A stretch of 14,145 bases of DNA from Bacilli bacterium. GTDB taxonomy: Bacteria > Bacillota_I > Bacilli_A > RF39 > UBA660. The notes beneath the pieces were generated by a model. It searched no databases. It was not told where the DNA came from and saw nothing but the letters and a program-made list of their open reading frames with translations. Where the stretch lies: positions 1 to 14,145 of the forward strand of contig JAQVNR010000036.1 in the NCBI GenBank assembly GCA_028703035.1. Reading direction: 5' to 3'. The position numbers were made by a program, and so were the translations under genes. Numbering within the stretch: position 1 is the first letter of the stretch; every line of letters begins with the position of its first letter. Positions 6,897 through 14,145 of the stretch are shown here, in pieces.

Positions 6897-7643
6897 ATGA
6901 GAAATTCTATTACATTTAAAGTAAGTGGTAAATATGCATTATTTACTGATCCTGTTACTAAAATAGGTGGAGAAAAATCAACAATGATGTTGCCTACATA
7001 TCAAGCACTTAAAGGTATTTGTGAATCAATATATTGGAAACCATCGATTATTTGGTTCATTGATAAAGTAAAAGTAATAAACCAAATTCAAACAGAATCA
7101 AAAGGGATACGACCGATTAAGTATAATGGGGGAAATGACTTATCAAGATATCTGTATTTAAAAGATGTTGCCTACATAATCACAGCTCACTTTGAATTCA
7201 ATCATAATAGACCAGAATTAAAAGAAGATCATAATGAAAATAAACATTATTTTATTACTAAGAGATCTTTAAAAAAAGGTGGAAGAAGAGATATATTTTT
7301 AGGAGCTAGAGAATGTCAAGCATACGTTGAACCAATAGAATTTGATGACGAAAAAAGTTATTATCATGATATGGGAGAAATGGAATTCGGTATGCAGTAT
7401 CATTCTATAAGTTATCCAGATGAAAACGGGACAGAAGAACTTAAAACAAAATTTTGGTATCCTAAAATGAACAATGGTATTATTAAATTTTGTAGACCCG
7501 ATGCATGTTCAAAAGAAATTAGTATTAGAGACATGAAGCAAAAAGATTTTGATAATTATAACTATTGTGGTTTTGAAGAAGAAATACTAGATGGGTATGA
7601 TAGTGAGGTAATAAATAATGAGCTTTATAAAAACGCTAGCTGA
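6897..7643 (+). CDS. cas5c: Cas5c (Cas5d) crRNA-processing endoribonuclease
   Basis: A 248-residue RAMP protein that in type I-C replaces Cas6: it cuts the pre-crRNA and stays in Cascade bound to the 5' handle. Y46, K116 and H117 are present (ESIYWKP and NENKHYF), at exactly the numbers reported as catalytic in Bacillus halodurans Cas5d, so cleavage activity is expected. The N-terminus reads FKVSGKYALFTDP and then TYQALKGI, as in the family. AAGGAGG at 6886-6892 is 4 nt before ATG 6897. The last 26 nt overlap cas8c in another frame. Confidence 0.96.
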   Translation: MRNSITFKVSGKYALFTDPVTKIGGEKSTMMLPTYQALKGICESIYWKPSIIWFIDKVKVINQIQTESKGIRPIKYNGGNDLSRYLYLKDVAYIITAHFEFNHNRPELKEDHNENKHYFITKRSLKKGGRRDIFLGARECQAYVEPIEFDDEKSYYHDMGEMEFGMQYHSISYPDENGTEELKTKFWYPKMNNGIIKFCRPDACSKEISIRDMKQKDFDNYNYCGFEEEILDGYDSEVINNELYKNAS

Positions 7644-9531
7644 TACTTATGATAATCTATTAGAACAATCGCATGATGACCTATTACCAATATCGCATTC
7701 TACTCAAAATGCTCACATCGAGGTGACACTTAATGAAAATAGTGAAATGATTAATGCAGAGTTTGTTGGAAGAGATAATGCTCCAACTTTAATTCCAGTA
7801 ACTGAAGATTCCGCAAGTAGAGGAAATGGGATTAATCCCCATGCTTTATGTGATAAACTTCAATATGTTGCAGGTGACTATAGCCATTATGTAGATGGTA
7901 AGGAAAATAAACATCATGCAGACTATATGACACAATTGAGACTTTGGAAAGAATCAGAATATTCTACTGACAAGGTTAGTATAATATACAATTATTTAAT
8001 TAAATCTAAAATAATATTAGATTTGATTAATCATAAAATATTATTCGCAGGTGAAGATAATAAACTATCTAATAAATTTCAAACCGAAATTAAATTAGCT
8101 GTAGGGGATCAAAAAGATGCTTTTATAAGGTTTAGAGTAATCACTCAGGCTTCTTATATTGATGCGGTATGGCAAGACAAAGATTTGATTCAGCAATATA
8201 TAAATTACTATTATTTTATTAAAAAAGATGAAACTAAATTTTGTTATGTTTCTGGTAAAAATATACCATATACAGATAAACATCCGACTAAGATATTAAA
8301 TTCAGGAGATAGTGCTAAAATTATTTCATCAAACGATAAGACAAATTTTACTTTTAAAGGAAGATTTTATACTGCAGAAGAAGCAGCTAACGTTAGTTAT
8401 GAAATCTCTCAAAAAGCTCATAACGCATTAAAATGGCTTATTAGTAATCAAGGTAAAAGAATAGGAACAAAAACTTTTGTTTTATGGAGTTTGAAAGATG
8501 ATAAAGTTCCTGCTTTTATGGAGGATACAGTAGATTTTGCTATCAATTTTTTGGGAAAAAAAGAAGAAGATTGTTTTGATTCAAAAGACATTACTAAAGA
8601 ATTTAACAAAGCTATTAGCGGTTTTAGAGGATTAACTAAGGTTGATTCAAAACTAGCATTAATAGGACTAGAAGCACCTACAACTGGAAGAATGGCGATA
8701 ATATTTTATCGTGAATTTAATGGTTTACAAAGTAACGAACTTATAAATAATATTGAGAAGTGGCATAAAGAAGCTTCTTGGTTCCATCGTTTCAAATTCC
8801 TTGATAAAAATAAGATAAACTTTTATGGAGTTCCATCTACGCAAGAAATAGTTAGAAATTCTTTTGGTACGGAACAAAATGGTATGATTAAAATTGATGA
8901 TAAAATAGCAGGTAATATTGCAGAAAGGTTACTTCCATCTATATTAGATAGAAGGAAAATTCCTAGAGATATTGTACAAAAACTTATATGTAATGCCAAG
9001 CGACCTCAGAATTATGAAAACAGTTATAATTGGGAAAGAGTATTAACTACAGCTTGTGCATTATATAAAAAATATTTATTGGACTATGAAAAGGAGGATA
9101 ATAAAATGAATATGAATGAAATGAATAATTTGGATTATAATTGTGGTAGGTTATTAGCAGTGGCTGATGAAATTGAACGTTATTCGTTATACTTGGATGC
9201 TAAAAATAAAGCAAAAGGTTCGGATAAAGAAAATAATATTGAGATTAGACCAACAAATGCGATGAGATATTTTTCTATGTTTTCAGTTCATCCTGAGAGA
9301 ATTTGGGGTGTAATTATGAAGAAAATTTCCTATCATAGAATTAAACTTGGAAATAGAGGAGTACATTTGGATAAAATGTTAGCAGAAATAACATCTATAA
9401 TAAATCCTGAAGAATTCAAAAATGCTACAAATTTAGGTGGGTTAATGGTTTTAGGTTTTGATAATCAAAGACAATTAATTTACTCGTTAAAAACGAAAAA
9501 TAAAAATAAAGAAAATATAGAGGAGGAATAA
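7618..9531 (+). CDS. cas8c: Cas8c (Csd1) Cascade large subunit
   Basis: A 637-residue large subunit of the I-C Cascade, which recognises the PAM and helps open the target. Family landmarks are the N-terminal ISHSTQNAHIEVTL segment, NQGKRIGTKTFVLWSL near the middle, LEAPTTGRMAIIFYREF at about 351-367, WHKEASWFHRF at about 382-392, FYGVPSTQEI at about 402, and RLLPSILDRRKIPRDIV. The start at 7618 is inside cas5c (26-nt overlap) with GAGG 8-11 nt upstream, so coupling is likely. From residue 497 the same frame is also read as a separate small subunit (Cas11c). cas7c starts 2 nt after the stop. Confidence 0.95.
   Translation: MSFIKTLADTYDNLLEQSHDDLLPISHSTQNAHIEVTLNENSEMINAEFVGRDNAPTLIPVTEDSASRGNGINPHALCDKLQYVAGDYSHYVDGKENKHHADYMTQLRLWKESEYSTDKVSIIYNYLIKSKIILDLINHKILFAGEDNKLSNKFQTEIKLAVGDQKDAFIRFRVITQASYIDAVWQDKDLIQQYINYYYFIKKDETKFCYVSGKNIPYTDKHPTKILNSGDSAKIISSNDKTNFTFKGRFYTAEEAANVSYEISQKAHNALKWLISNQGKRIGTKTFVLWSLKDDKVPAFMEDTVDFAINFLGKKEEDCFDSKDITKEFNKAISGFRGLTKVDSKLALIGLEAPTTGRMAIIFYREFNGLQSNELINNIEKWHKEASWFHRFKFLDKNKINFYGVPSTQEIVRNSFGTEQNGMIKIDDKIAGNIAERLLPSILDRRKIPRDIVQKLICNAKRPQNYENSYNWERVLTTACALYKKYLLDYEKEDNKMNMNEMNNLDYNCGRLLAVADEIERYSLYLDAKNKAKGSDKENNIEIRPTNAMRYFSMFSVHPERIWGVIMKKISYHRIKLGNRGVHLDKMLAEITSIINPEEFKNATNLGGLMVLGFDNQRQLIYSLKTKNKNKENIEEE
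9091..9097 (+). promoter_or_regulatory. Internal ribosome binding site within cas8c, driving Cas11c
   Basis: AAGGAGG at 9091-9097 is a full-strength Shine-Dalgarno sequence 8 nt before an in-frame ATG at 9106 (Met497 of Cas8c). It is as strong as the site before cas5c and better than the one before cas8c itself. Confidence 0.9.
9106..9531 (+). CDS. cas11c: Cas11c small subunit, translated from inside cas8c
   Basis: A 141-residue helical protein starting MNMNEMNNLDYNCGRLLAV and identical to residues 497-637 of Cas8c. In type I-C systems the small subunit that lines the belly of Cascade is known to be made independently from an internal start in cas8c, and it is required for complex function. 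Here the evidence is direct: a canonical AAGGAGG 8 nt before an in-frame ATG, and a product of the expected length. Another in-frame ATG at 9112 is a weaker option, 14 nt from the site. It ends at the same stop as cas8c. Confidence 0.88.
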   Translation: MNMNEMNNLDYNCGRLLAVADEIERYSLYLDAKNKAKGSDKENNIEIRPTNAMRYFSMFSVHPERIWGVIMKKISYHRIKLGNRGVHLDKMLAEITSIINPEEFKNATNLGGLMVLGFDNQRQLIYSLKTKNKNKENIEEE

Positions 9532-9533
9532 AA

Positions 9534-10397
9534 ATGAATATATTAAAAAATAAAATAGATTTTAAAGCATTTATTGTTGTAGAAAATGCTAATCCAAATG
9601 GGGATCCGCTTAGCGGAAATGAACCTCGTATTACACTAGATGGATATGGTGAGATATCAGATGTGTGTTTAAAAAGGAAAGTTCGTAATCGTTTGTTAGA
9701 TATGGGGGAAAATATTTTTGTTCAATCAGACGAAAAAAACCATGATGGCTTAAAAAGCTTAAAAGATAGAGCGGATTCGATTGAAGAGTTAAAAGAGGAA
9801 TTATCAAAAAGAAAAGAAGCTAATGAAGATTTATTTTCCAAAATCGCCAACGAAACTTGGATTGACGTTCGTAGCTTTGGACAAGTATTCGCATTTAAAG
9901 GGTCGCAGTTATCTTTAGGAATTAGAGGGCCAGTATCGTTACATCCGGCATTTAGTATAGATACTATTGAAGTTACTAATTTACAAATAACCAAAAGTGT
10001 TAATAGTGAACCTTCAGTAAGTGGAAAAGCGTCTGATACAATGGGGATGAAACACCGTGTAGATTTTGGTGTTTATGAACTAAAAGGAAGCATTAATGTA
10101 CAATTAGCTGAAAAAAATGGCTTTACTGTTGATGATTCCGAAAAAATTAAAGAATCGATAATAACTTTATTTGTTAATGATGCCTCAGCTGCAAGACCAG
10201 AAGGAAGTATGAATATTCATAAATTATATTGGTGGACACACAATAATAAAATTGGGCAATATTCTACGAAAAAGGTTCATGAATCAATCAAGATTAATAA
10301 GAAGAAAGGAATTATTGTACCTAAATCTATTAATGATTATGAAATTACAGAAAATAAACTAGATAATCTAAAATTAGATATTTATGAAGGATTATAA
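9534..10397 (+). CDS. cas7c: Cas7c (Csd2) Cascade backbone subunit
   Basis: A 287-residue RAMP-fold protein that polymerises along the crRNA spacer to form the Cascade backbone. Signature stretches are VENANPNGDPLSGNEPR (16-32), SDVCLKRKVRN (42-52), DVRSFGQVFAFKG (111-123), DTMGMKHRVDFGVY (168-181) and SAARPEG (218-224). The length is normal. AGGAGG at 9521-9526, at the end of cas8c, is 7 nt before ATG 9534, a strong site that suits the need for many copies per complex. The 3' end overlaps cas4 by 14 nt. Confidence 0.96.
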   Translation: MNILKNKIDFKAFIVVENANPNGDPLSGNEPRITLDGYGEISDVCLKRKVRNRLLDMGENIFVQSDEKNHDGLKSLKDRADSIEELKEELSKRKEANEDLFSKIANETWIDVRSFGQVFAFKGSQLSLGIRGPVSLHPAFSIDTIEVTNLQITKSVNSEPSVSGKASDTMGMKHRVDFGVYELKGSINVQLAEKNGFTVDDSEKIKESIITLFVNDASAARPEGSMNIHKLYWWTHNNKIGQYSTKKVHESIKINKKKGIIVPKSINDYEITENKLDNLKLDIYEGL

Positions 10398-11049
10398 AGA
10401 AGAAGATTATTTAATGCTTTCTAGTATTCAGCATTATGCATTTTGTCCTAGGCAATGGGCTTTAATTGATGTAGAATTAGCTTGGAAAGAAAATGTTCAT
10501 ACTATAATGGGGAATATATTTCATGAAAAAGCTCATAGTGGTAACTCTGAGAAGAGAAATAATATTATAATCTCGAGATCACTTCCAATTCAATCTAGAA
10601 CTTTAGGAATAAGTGGAGAGTGTGATGTAGTTGAGTTTCATTTAAATGAGAATGGGGTTAAATTAAAAGGGAGAGAAGAAAAATATATCCCTTGTCCTAT
10701 TGAATACAAAAAAGGGAAACCTAAAGTTGATGATATTGATATATTACAGCTTACTGCTCAAGCTATGTGTCTTGAAGAAATGTTTTGTACAGACGTGAAA
10801 ATCGGGTATTTATTCTATGGTATAACTAAAAGGCGAGAAAAAATTGAGATTACTGAAGAACTAAAAAATAAAGTATTTGAAATATATACTGATATGCATA
10901 ATTTAATAGAAAGAGGGAATATGCCTAAAGTTAAAATAACAAAAAAATGTGACCAATGTTCATTGAAAGATTTATGTTTGCCGAGATTAAATCTAAATAT
11001 ATCAGCTAAAAGTTATATAGAAAAAAATTTAAAAGAGGAAGAAGTATGA
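10384..11049 (+). CDS. cas4: Cas4 Fe-S exonuclease for spacer acquisition
   Basis: A 221-residue RecB-like nuclease with a 4Fe-4S cluster that trims prespacers and selects the PAM together with Cas1-Cas2. Cluster ligands are C21 (FCPRQWALI) and C189, C192, C198 (CDQCSLKDLC). Nuclease residues are H47 (FHEKAH), D81 (GECDVVE) and E107/K109 (IEYKKGK), followed by QLTAQA. ATG 10384 is preferred because I-C relatives begin with a short acidic stretch before YLMLSSIQHYAFC, although no strong ribosome site precedes it. Translation is probably coupled to cas7c, which it overlaps by 14 nt; ATG 10414 is an alternative. Its stop overlaps the cas1 start as ATGA. Confidence 0.95.
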   Translation: MKDYKEEDYLMLSSIQHYAFCPRQWALIDVELAWKENVHTIMGNIFHEKAHSGNSEKRNNIIISRSLPIQSRTLGISGECDVVEFHLNENGVKLKGREEKYIPCPIEYKKGKPKVDDIDILQLTAQAMCLEEMFCTDVKIGYLFYGITKRREKIEITEELKNKVFEIYTDMHNLIERGNMPKVKITKKCDQCSLKDLCLPRLNLNISAKSYIEKNLKEEEV

Positions 11050-12077
11050 GAAAGTTATCAAATACTCTTTATGTCACTAGTCCGAATAGATATTTATCAC
11101 TTAATGGTGAAAATGTTGTTATTTTAGAGGAAAATGATGTAGTCGCAAGAGTTCCTCTTCATAATTTAGAAGAAATAATTACTTTTGGATATACTGGAGC
11201 AAGTCCCATTTTAATGGGTACTTGTGCATCAAAAAATATTTCACTTTGTTTCTTAAGTTCTAGTGGCAAATTTTTAGCAAGAGTAACTGGAAAAGTTTAC
11301 GGAAATGTTTTACTTAGAAAAAAACAATATCAAGTATCTCTTGATTTAGATGAGTCTAATAATATCGCTAGAAATTTTATCATTGGCAAAGTTTATAATT
11401 CTAAATGGGTTATTGAAAGAGCTATCAGAGATTATATTTATATTTTAGATAGTGAAAAATTAAAAAGAAAATCAGAGTATCTATCGAATTCTTTAAAAGA
11501 AATAAGAAAGTCAAACAGCTTAGATGAATTAAGAGGGTTAGAGGGTCAAGCTTCTTCAACTTATTTTTCTGTTTTTGATGATTTGATTTTACAACAAAAA
11601 GAAGATTTTTATTTCAATGGAAGAAATAGAAGGCCGCCAACAGATAGAGTAAATGCTATGTTATCTTTTACTTATACTTTGCTTGCTAATATGTGTGCAT
11701 CAGCTCTTGAAACAGTTGGTTTAGATCCTTATGTAGGATTCTTGCATAGAGATAGACCTGGCAGAATATCGCTAGCACTAGATTTAATGGAAGAATTCAG
11801 AAGTGCATTAGCTGATAGATTTGTAATCACTTTAATAAACAAAAAAATAATTAAGCCGAATGATTTTATTATTAAAGAAAATGGTGCAGTAATATTTACA
11901 GAGGACGGTTTAAAGAAATTTTTATCAGCCTGGCAAAATAAAAAGCAAGAAACTATTACCCATCCATTTTTAAAAGAAAAAATCGAATGGGGACTTTTGC
12001 CATATGCGCAAGCTTTGTTACTTGCTAGATATTTAAGAGGTGATTTAGATGAATATCCTCCATTTATGTGGAAGTAG
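11046..12077 (+). CDS. cas1: Cas1 integrase, type I-C
   Basis: A 343-residue integrase that, with Cas2, inserts spacers at the leader-repeat junction. The N-terminal beta domain starts LSNTLYVTSPNRYLSLNGEN. The catalytic helical domain has E166 (GLEGQAS), H234 (GFLHRDRPGR) and E249 (ALDLMEEFR, with D246 nearby), the three metal-binding positions of Cas1. All are intact. The start overlaps the cas4 stop by 4 nt (ATGA), with GAGGAAG upstream. The length is normal. Confidence 0.97.
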   Translation: MRKLSNTLYVTSPNRYLSLNGENVVILEENDVVARVPLHNLEEIITFGYTGASPILMGTCASKNISLCFLSSSGKFLARVTGKVYGNVLLRKKQYQVSLDLDESNNIARNFIIGKVYNSKWVIERAIRDYIYILDSEKLKRKSEYLSNSLKEIRKSNSLDELRGLEGQASSTYFSVFDDLILQQKEDFYFNGRNRRPPTDRVNAMLSFTYTLLANMCASALETVGLDPYVGFLHRDRPGRISLALDLMEEFRSALADRFVITLINKKIIKPNDFIIKENGAVIFTEDGLKKFLSAWQNKKQETITHPFLKEKIEWGLLPYAQALLLARYLRGDLDEYPPFMWK

Positions 12078-12085
12078 GTGTTAAA

Positions 12086-12376
12086 GTGTTGGTTGTCATT
12101 ACTTATGATGTTAATACTGAAACTCCAGAGGGAAGAACTAGACTAAGAAAAGTTGCTAAGCAGTGTGTAAATTATGGACAACGTGTTCAAAACTCTGTTT
12201 TTGAATGTATAATGGATTATTCAAAAGCATTAGAAGTTCAAAATATTTTGACTAAAATTATTGATTCAGAAAAAGATAGTTTAAGGCTTTACTACATTGG
12301 CAAAAATTATAGAAATAAAGTTGTACATATAGGTACAAAAAAAGTGCTTGATTTAGAAGCACCGTTAATTATATAG
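12086..12376 (+). CDS. cas2: Cas2, adaptation complex subunit
   Basis: A 96-residue ferredoxin-like protein that bridges two Cas1 dimers in the integration complex. MLVVITYDVNT at the N-terminus gives the beta1-strand aspartate D8, followed by EGRTRLRKVAKQC and NYGQRVQNSVFEC, strongly conserved in I-C Cas2. GTG 12086 is chosen because the product then begins as in the family and AGGTG at 12076-12080 sits 5 nt upstream. An earlier in-frame GTG at 12068, inside cas1, would add 6 residues (MEVGVK). It is the last cas gene before the leader. Confidence 0.94.
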   Translation: MLVVITYDVNTETPEGRTRLRKVAKQCVNYGQRVQNSVFECIMDYSKALEVQNILTKIIDSEKDSLRLYYIGKNYRNKVVHIGTKKVLDLEAPLII

Positions 12377-12425
12377 TGCGAATATTAAGCAATCATTATT
12401 TTGCCGTGTTATTCGCACCATTTTT
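12376..12425 (+). terminator. Inverted repeat after cas2, possible terminator or leader hairpin
   Basis: GTGCGAATA at 12376-12384 pairs perfectly with TATTCGCAC at 12410-12418, with a 25-nt loop, followed by CATTTTT. It could end the cas transcript. The arms also contain GTGCG and TCGCACC, words shared with the CRISPR repeat stem, so a role in the leader (for example in adaptation) is an alternative. Confidence 0.45.
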
Positions 12426-12534
12426 AAGCGAAATAATTGTTTCTATATTGTTTAGTCATTCTTTTTATTTAAAAAGTTTTAGTAATTACTATTAATACAT
12501 AGGATTTATATATAAAGTTTACACTAATTTTGCG
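12377..12534 (+). promoter_or_regulatory. CRISPR leader
   Basis: 158 bp of very AT-rich DNA between the cas2 stop and the first repeat, on the side where the repeats' GTGGATTGAAAT end points away, so this is the leader end. A weak promoter guess is TTACTA (12486-12491) and TATATA (12509-12514) at 17-bp spacing, which would start transcription about 14 bp before the first repeat. The leader-repeat junction reads TTTTGCG|GTCGCACC. No ORF is present. Confidence 0.75.
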
Positions 12535-14145
12535 GTCGCACCTTATATAGGTGCGTGGATTGAAATAATTGTAGCGTCTGAATAGTGTTTATTCTTTAAC
12601 GTCGCACCTTATATAGGTGCGTGGATTGAAATTTAAAAGCTCTGCAAGCCTCTGTTTATGGGGAAGTCGCACCTTATATAGGTGCGTGGATTGAAATGTT
12701 TATATCATCAAGTTCTGGAAACATACTCTGTGTCGCACCTTATATAGGTGCGTGGATTGAAATAAAAGAGATGTATCAACAAGGTTATACACTAGAAGTC
12801 GCACCTTATATAGGTGCGTGGATTGAAATACACACAACGGAGGACACAGAACGGTAGAAAACTGTCGCACCTTATATAGGTGCGTGGATTGAAATTCTTT
12901 ATCTAGCATAGTCATTATATTTTTGAAATGTCGCACCTTATATAGGTGCGTGGATTGAAATGTGTTAGGTATTTCGCATTCCTCTTTTGACAATCGTCGC
13001 ACCTTATATAGGTGCGTGGATTGAAATGAAACTGGAGGAGTAGAAAAGACAATGTATGCTAGTCGCACCTTATATAGGTGCGTGGATTGAAATATAAATA
13101 ATGGCGGAACCGAGATGACATCTGTTGGTCGCACCTTATATAGGTGCGTGGATTGAAATATACTTAACTCTTTATATGGGTTTTCAACATTAGTCGCACC
13201 TTATATAGGTGCGTGGATTGAAATGATTAGATCCTCCGCTTTCGGTTAATGGAACCACGTCGCACCTTATATAGGTGCGTGGATTGAAATTTAAGTGGAA
13301 ATAAACACTAGTTAATGCTCCGTGGTCGCACCTTATATAGGTGCGTGGATTGAAATATATTAGATATCATGAACCGTTAGCTATAAAAAGTCGCACCTTA
13401 TATAGGTGCGTGGATTGAAATATTACAACCATATATAGTAGTATATCGTTATAGAAGTCGCACCTTATATAGGTGCGTGGATTGAAATGATTAAATATAG
13501 TCCAAGTGTACCTGCACAAATAGTCGCACCTTATATAGGTGCGTGGATTGAAATAATAAATCTACTATTAGTAGATTAGCTAGTGAAGTCGCACCTTATA
13601 TAGGTGCGTGGATTGAAATACTCTTATGAAACTAAGTCAAAACAAAACCATTTAGTCGCACCTTATATAGGTGCGTGGATTGAAATTGTTGGGAGAAAAT
13701 ATGGATATATTAATCAGTATGTCGCACCTTATATAGGTGCGTGGATTGAAATAAGAATAGCAGTAGAAAAAGGCTTTACAAGAATGGTCGCACCTTATAT
13801 AGGTGCGTGGATTGAAATGAAATAATATTATTATAATTTACTACAAAACCCTGTCGCACCTTATATAGGTGCGTGGATTGAAATGAAATAATATTATTAT
13901 AATTTACTACAAAACCCTGTCGCACCTTATATAGGTGCGTGGATTGAAATACTTATAACGAAATTGAAGAACAAAAAGAAATGAGTCGCACCTTATATAG
14001 GTGCGTGGATTGAAATGAAGAAGGATTATCAAAACTAAAAGGAGATGATGTCGCACCTTATATAGGTGCGTGGATTGAAATGTGTATATATAATGGTCTA
14101 GCCTAACATATGATGTCGCACCTTATATAGGTGCGTGGATTGAAA
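12535..14145 (+). CRISPR. Type I-C CRISPR array, 25 repeats and 24 spacers, continuing past the right edge
   Basis: The repeat is 32 bp, starting GTCGCACCTTATATAG and ending GTGCGTGGATTGAAAT. By eye all 25 copies are identical; the last lacks its final base because the window ends. Repeats start at 12535, 12601, 12666, 12732, 12798, 12864, 12930, 12996, 13062, 13128, 13193, 13259, 13325, 13390, 13457, 13523, 13588, 13655, 13721, 13787, 13853, 13919, 13985, 14050 and 14115. Spacers are 33-35 bp, mostly 34. CGCACCT and AGGTGCG form a 7-bp stem with loop TATAT; cleavage at the stem base leaves the 11-nt handle TGGATTGAAAT, the known I-C handle length. Sense is the same as the cas genes. Spacers 20 and 21 are identical. 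No degenerate end repeat is seen, so the distal end is outside. Confidence 0.98.
13787..13918 (+). repeat. Tandem 66-bp duplication of one repeat-spacer unit
   Basis: The spacer at 13819-13852 and the one at 13885-13918 are identical over all 34 bases (both begin GAAATAATATTATT and end CAAAACCCT). With identical flanking repeats this makes a perfect 66-bp tandem duplication, as expected from recombination or slippage between repeats. Confidence 0.95.

Noticed and set aside
8095..8283. 62-codon open frame on the minus strand
   Set aside because: It is antisense within cas8c; hydrophobic composition follows from AT-rich antisense DNA.
9722..9994. 90-codon open frame on the minus strand
   Set aside because: It is antisense within cas7c, whose motifs are clear.
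12700..13134. 144-codon minus-strand frame with repeated FQSTHLYKVR
   Set aside because: It is an artefact of the CRISPR array: repeat plus 34-bp spacer is 66 bp, divisible by 3, so frames stay open and repeat a peptide.
13604..13825. 73-codon plus-strand frame with repeated VAPYIGAWIEI
   Set aside because: It is translation of CRISPR repeats and spacers, not a gene.

Overview
The window is AT-rich DNA (coding genes favour A/T at third positions) and most likely comes from a low-GC member of the Bacillota (Clostridia or Erysipelotrichia-like). Support for this is the purine-rich AGGAGG-type ribosome sites, the AT-rich intergenic DNA, TAA/TAG/TGA all used as stops with TGG for Trp (standard code), and a HAD phosphatase fused to a GtrA membrane domain. 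No rRNA, tRNA or transposase is visible. The genus cannot be named from this sequence alone.

Layout, left to right. (1) Bases 1-1158 hold an AbiE-type toxin-antitoxin pair: the 3' part of the AbiEi antitoxin, whose start lies outside the window, and the complete AbiEii nucleotidyltransferase toxin, overlapping by 8 nt. (2) Bases 1159-1346 contain a hairpin over the abiEii stop codon, a 41-codon open stretch in the same frame past that stop, and a terminator. (3) Bases 1356-3990 form a tightly packed accessory cluster: a HAD-IB phosphatase/GtrA fusion, a small protein of unknown function, a frameshifted second copy of that small protein, and an SEC-C zinc-motif protein. (4) Bases 3991-4485 are non-coding. 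They contain a strong bidirectional terminator, a near-perfect inverted repeat and an excess of TGTAA words on one strand. (5) Bases 4486-12376 are a complete type I-C CRISPR-Cas operon in canonical order: cas3, cas5c, cas8c (with an internally started cas11c), cas7c, cas4, cas1, cas2. (6) Bases 12377-12534 are the leader, with an inverted repeat built from GTGCG/CGCAC words that also occur in the CRISPR repeat. (7) From 12535 to the right edge there are 25 repeats of 32 bp that appear identical, with 24 spacers of 33-35 bp. The array runs out of the window.

How the parts work together: Cas4-Cas1-Cas2 acquire spacers at the leader end. The array transcript is cut by Cas5c, which has Y46/K116/H117 at the numbering known for Bacillus halodurans Cas5d, at the base of the repeat hairpin. 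This leaves an 11-nt 5' handle. Cas5c, Cas7c, Cas8c and the separately translated Cas11c form the Cascade complex, and Cas3 (HD nuclease plus helicase) degrades the target. Together with AbiE this looks like a defence-rich accessory region. I see no clearly new system. The most unusual parts are the 495-bp gap before cas3, the decayed duplicate next to an intact gene of unknown function, and the leader inverted repeat.
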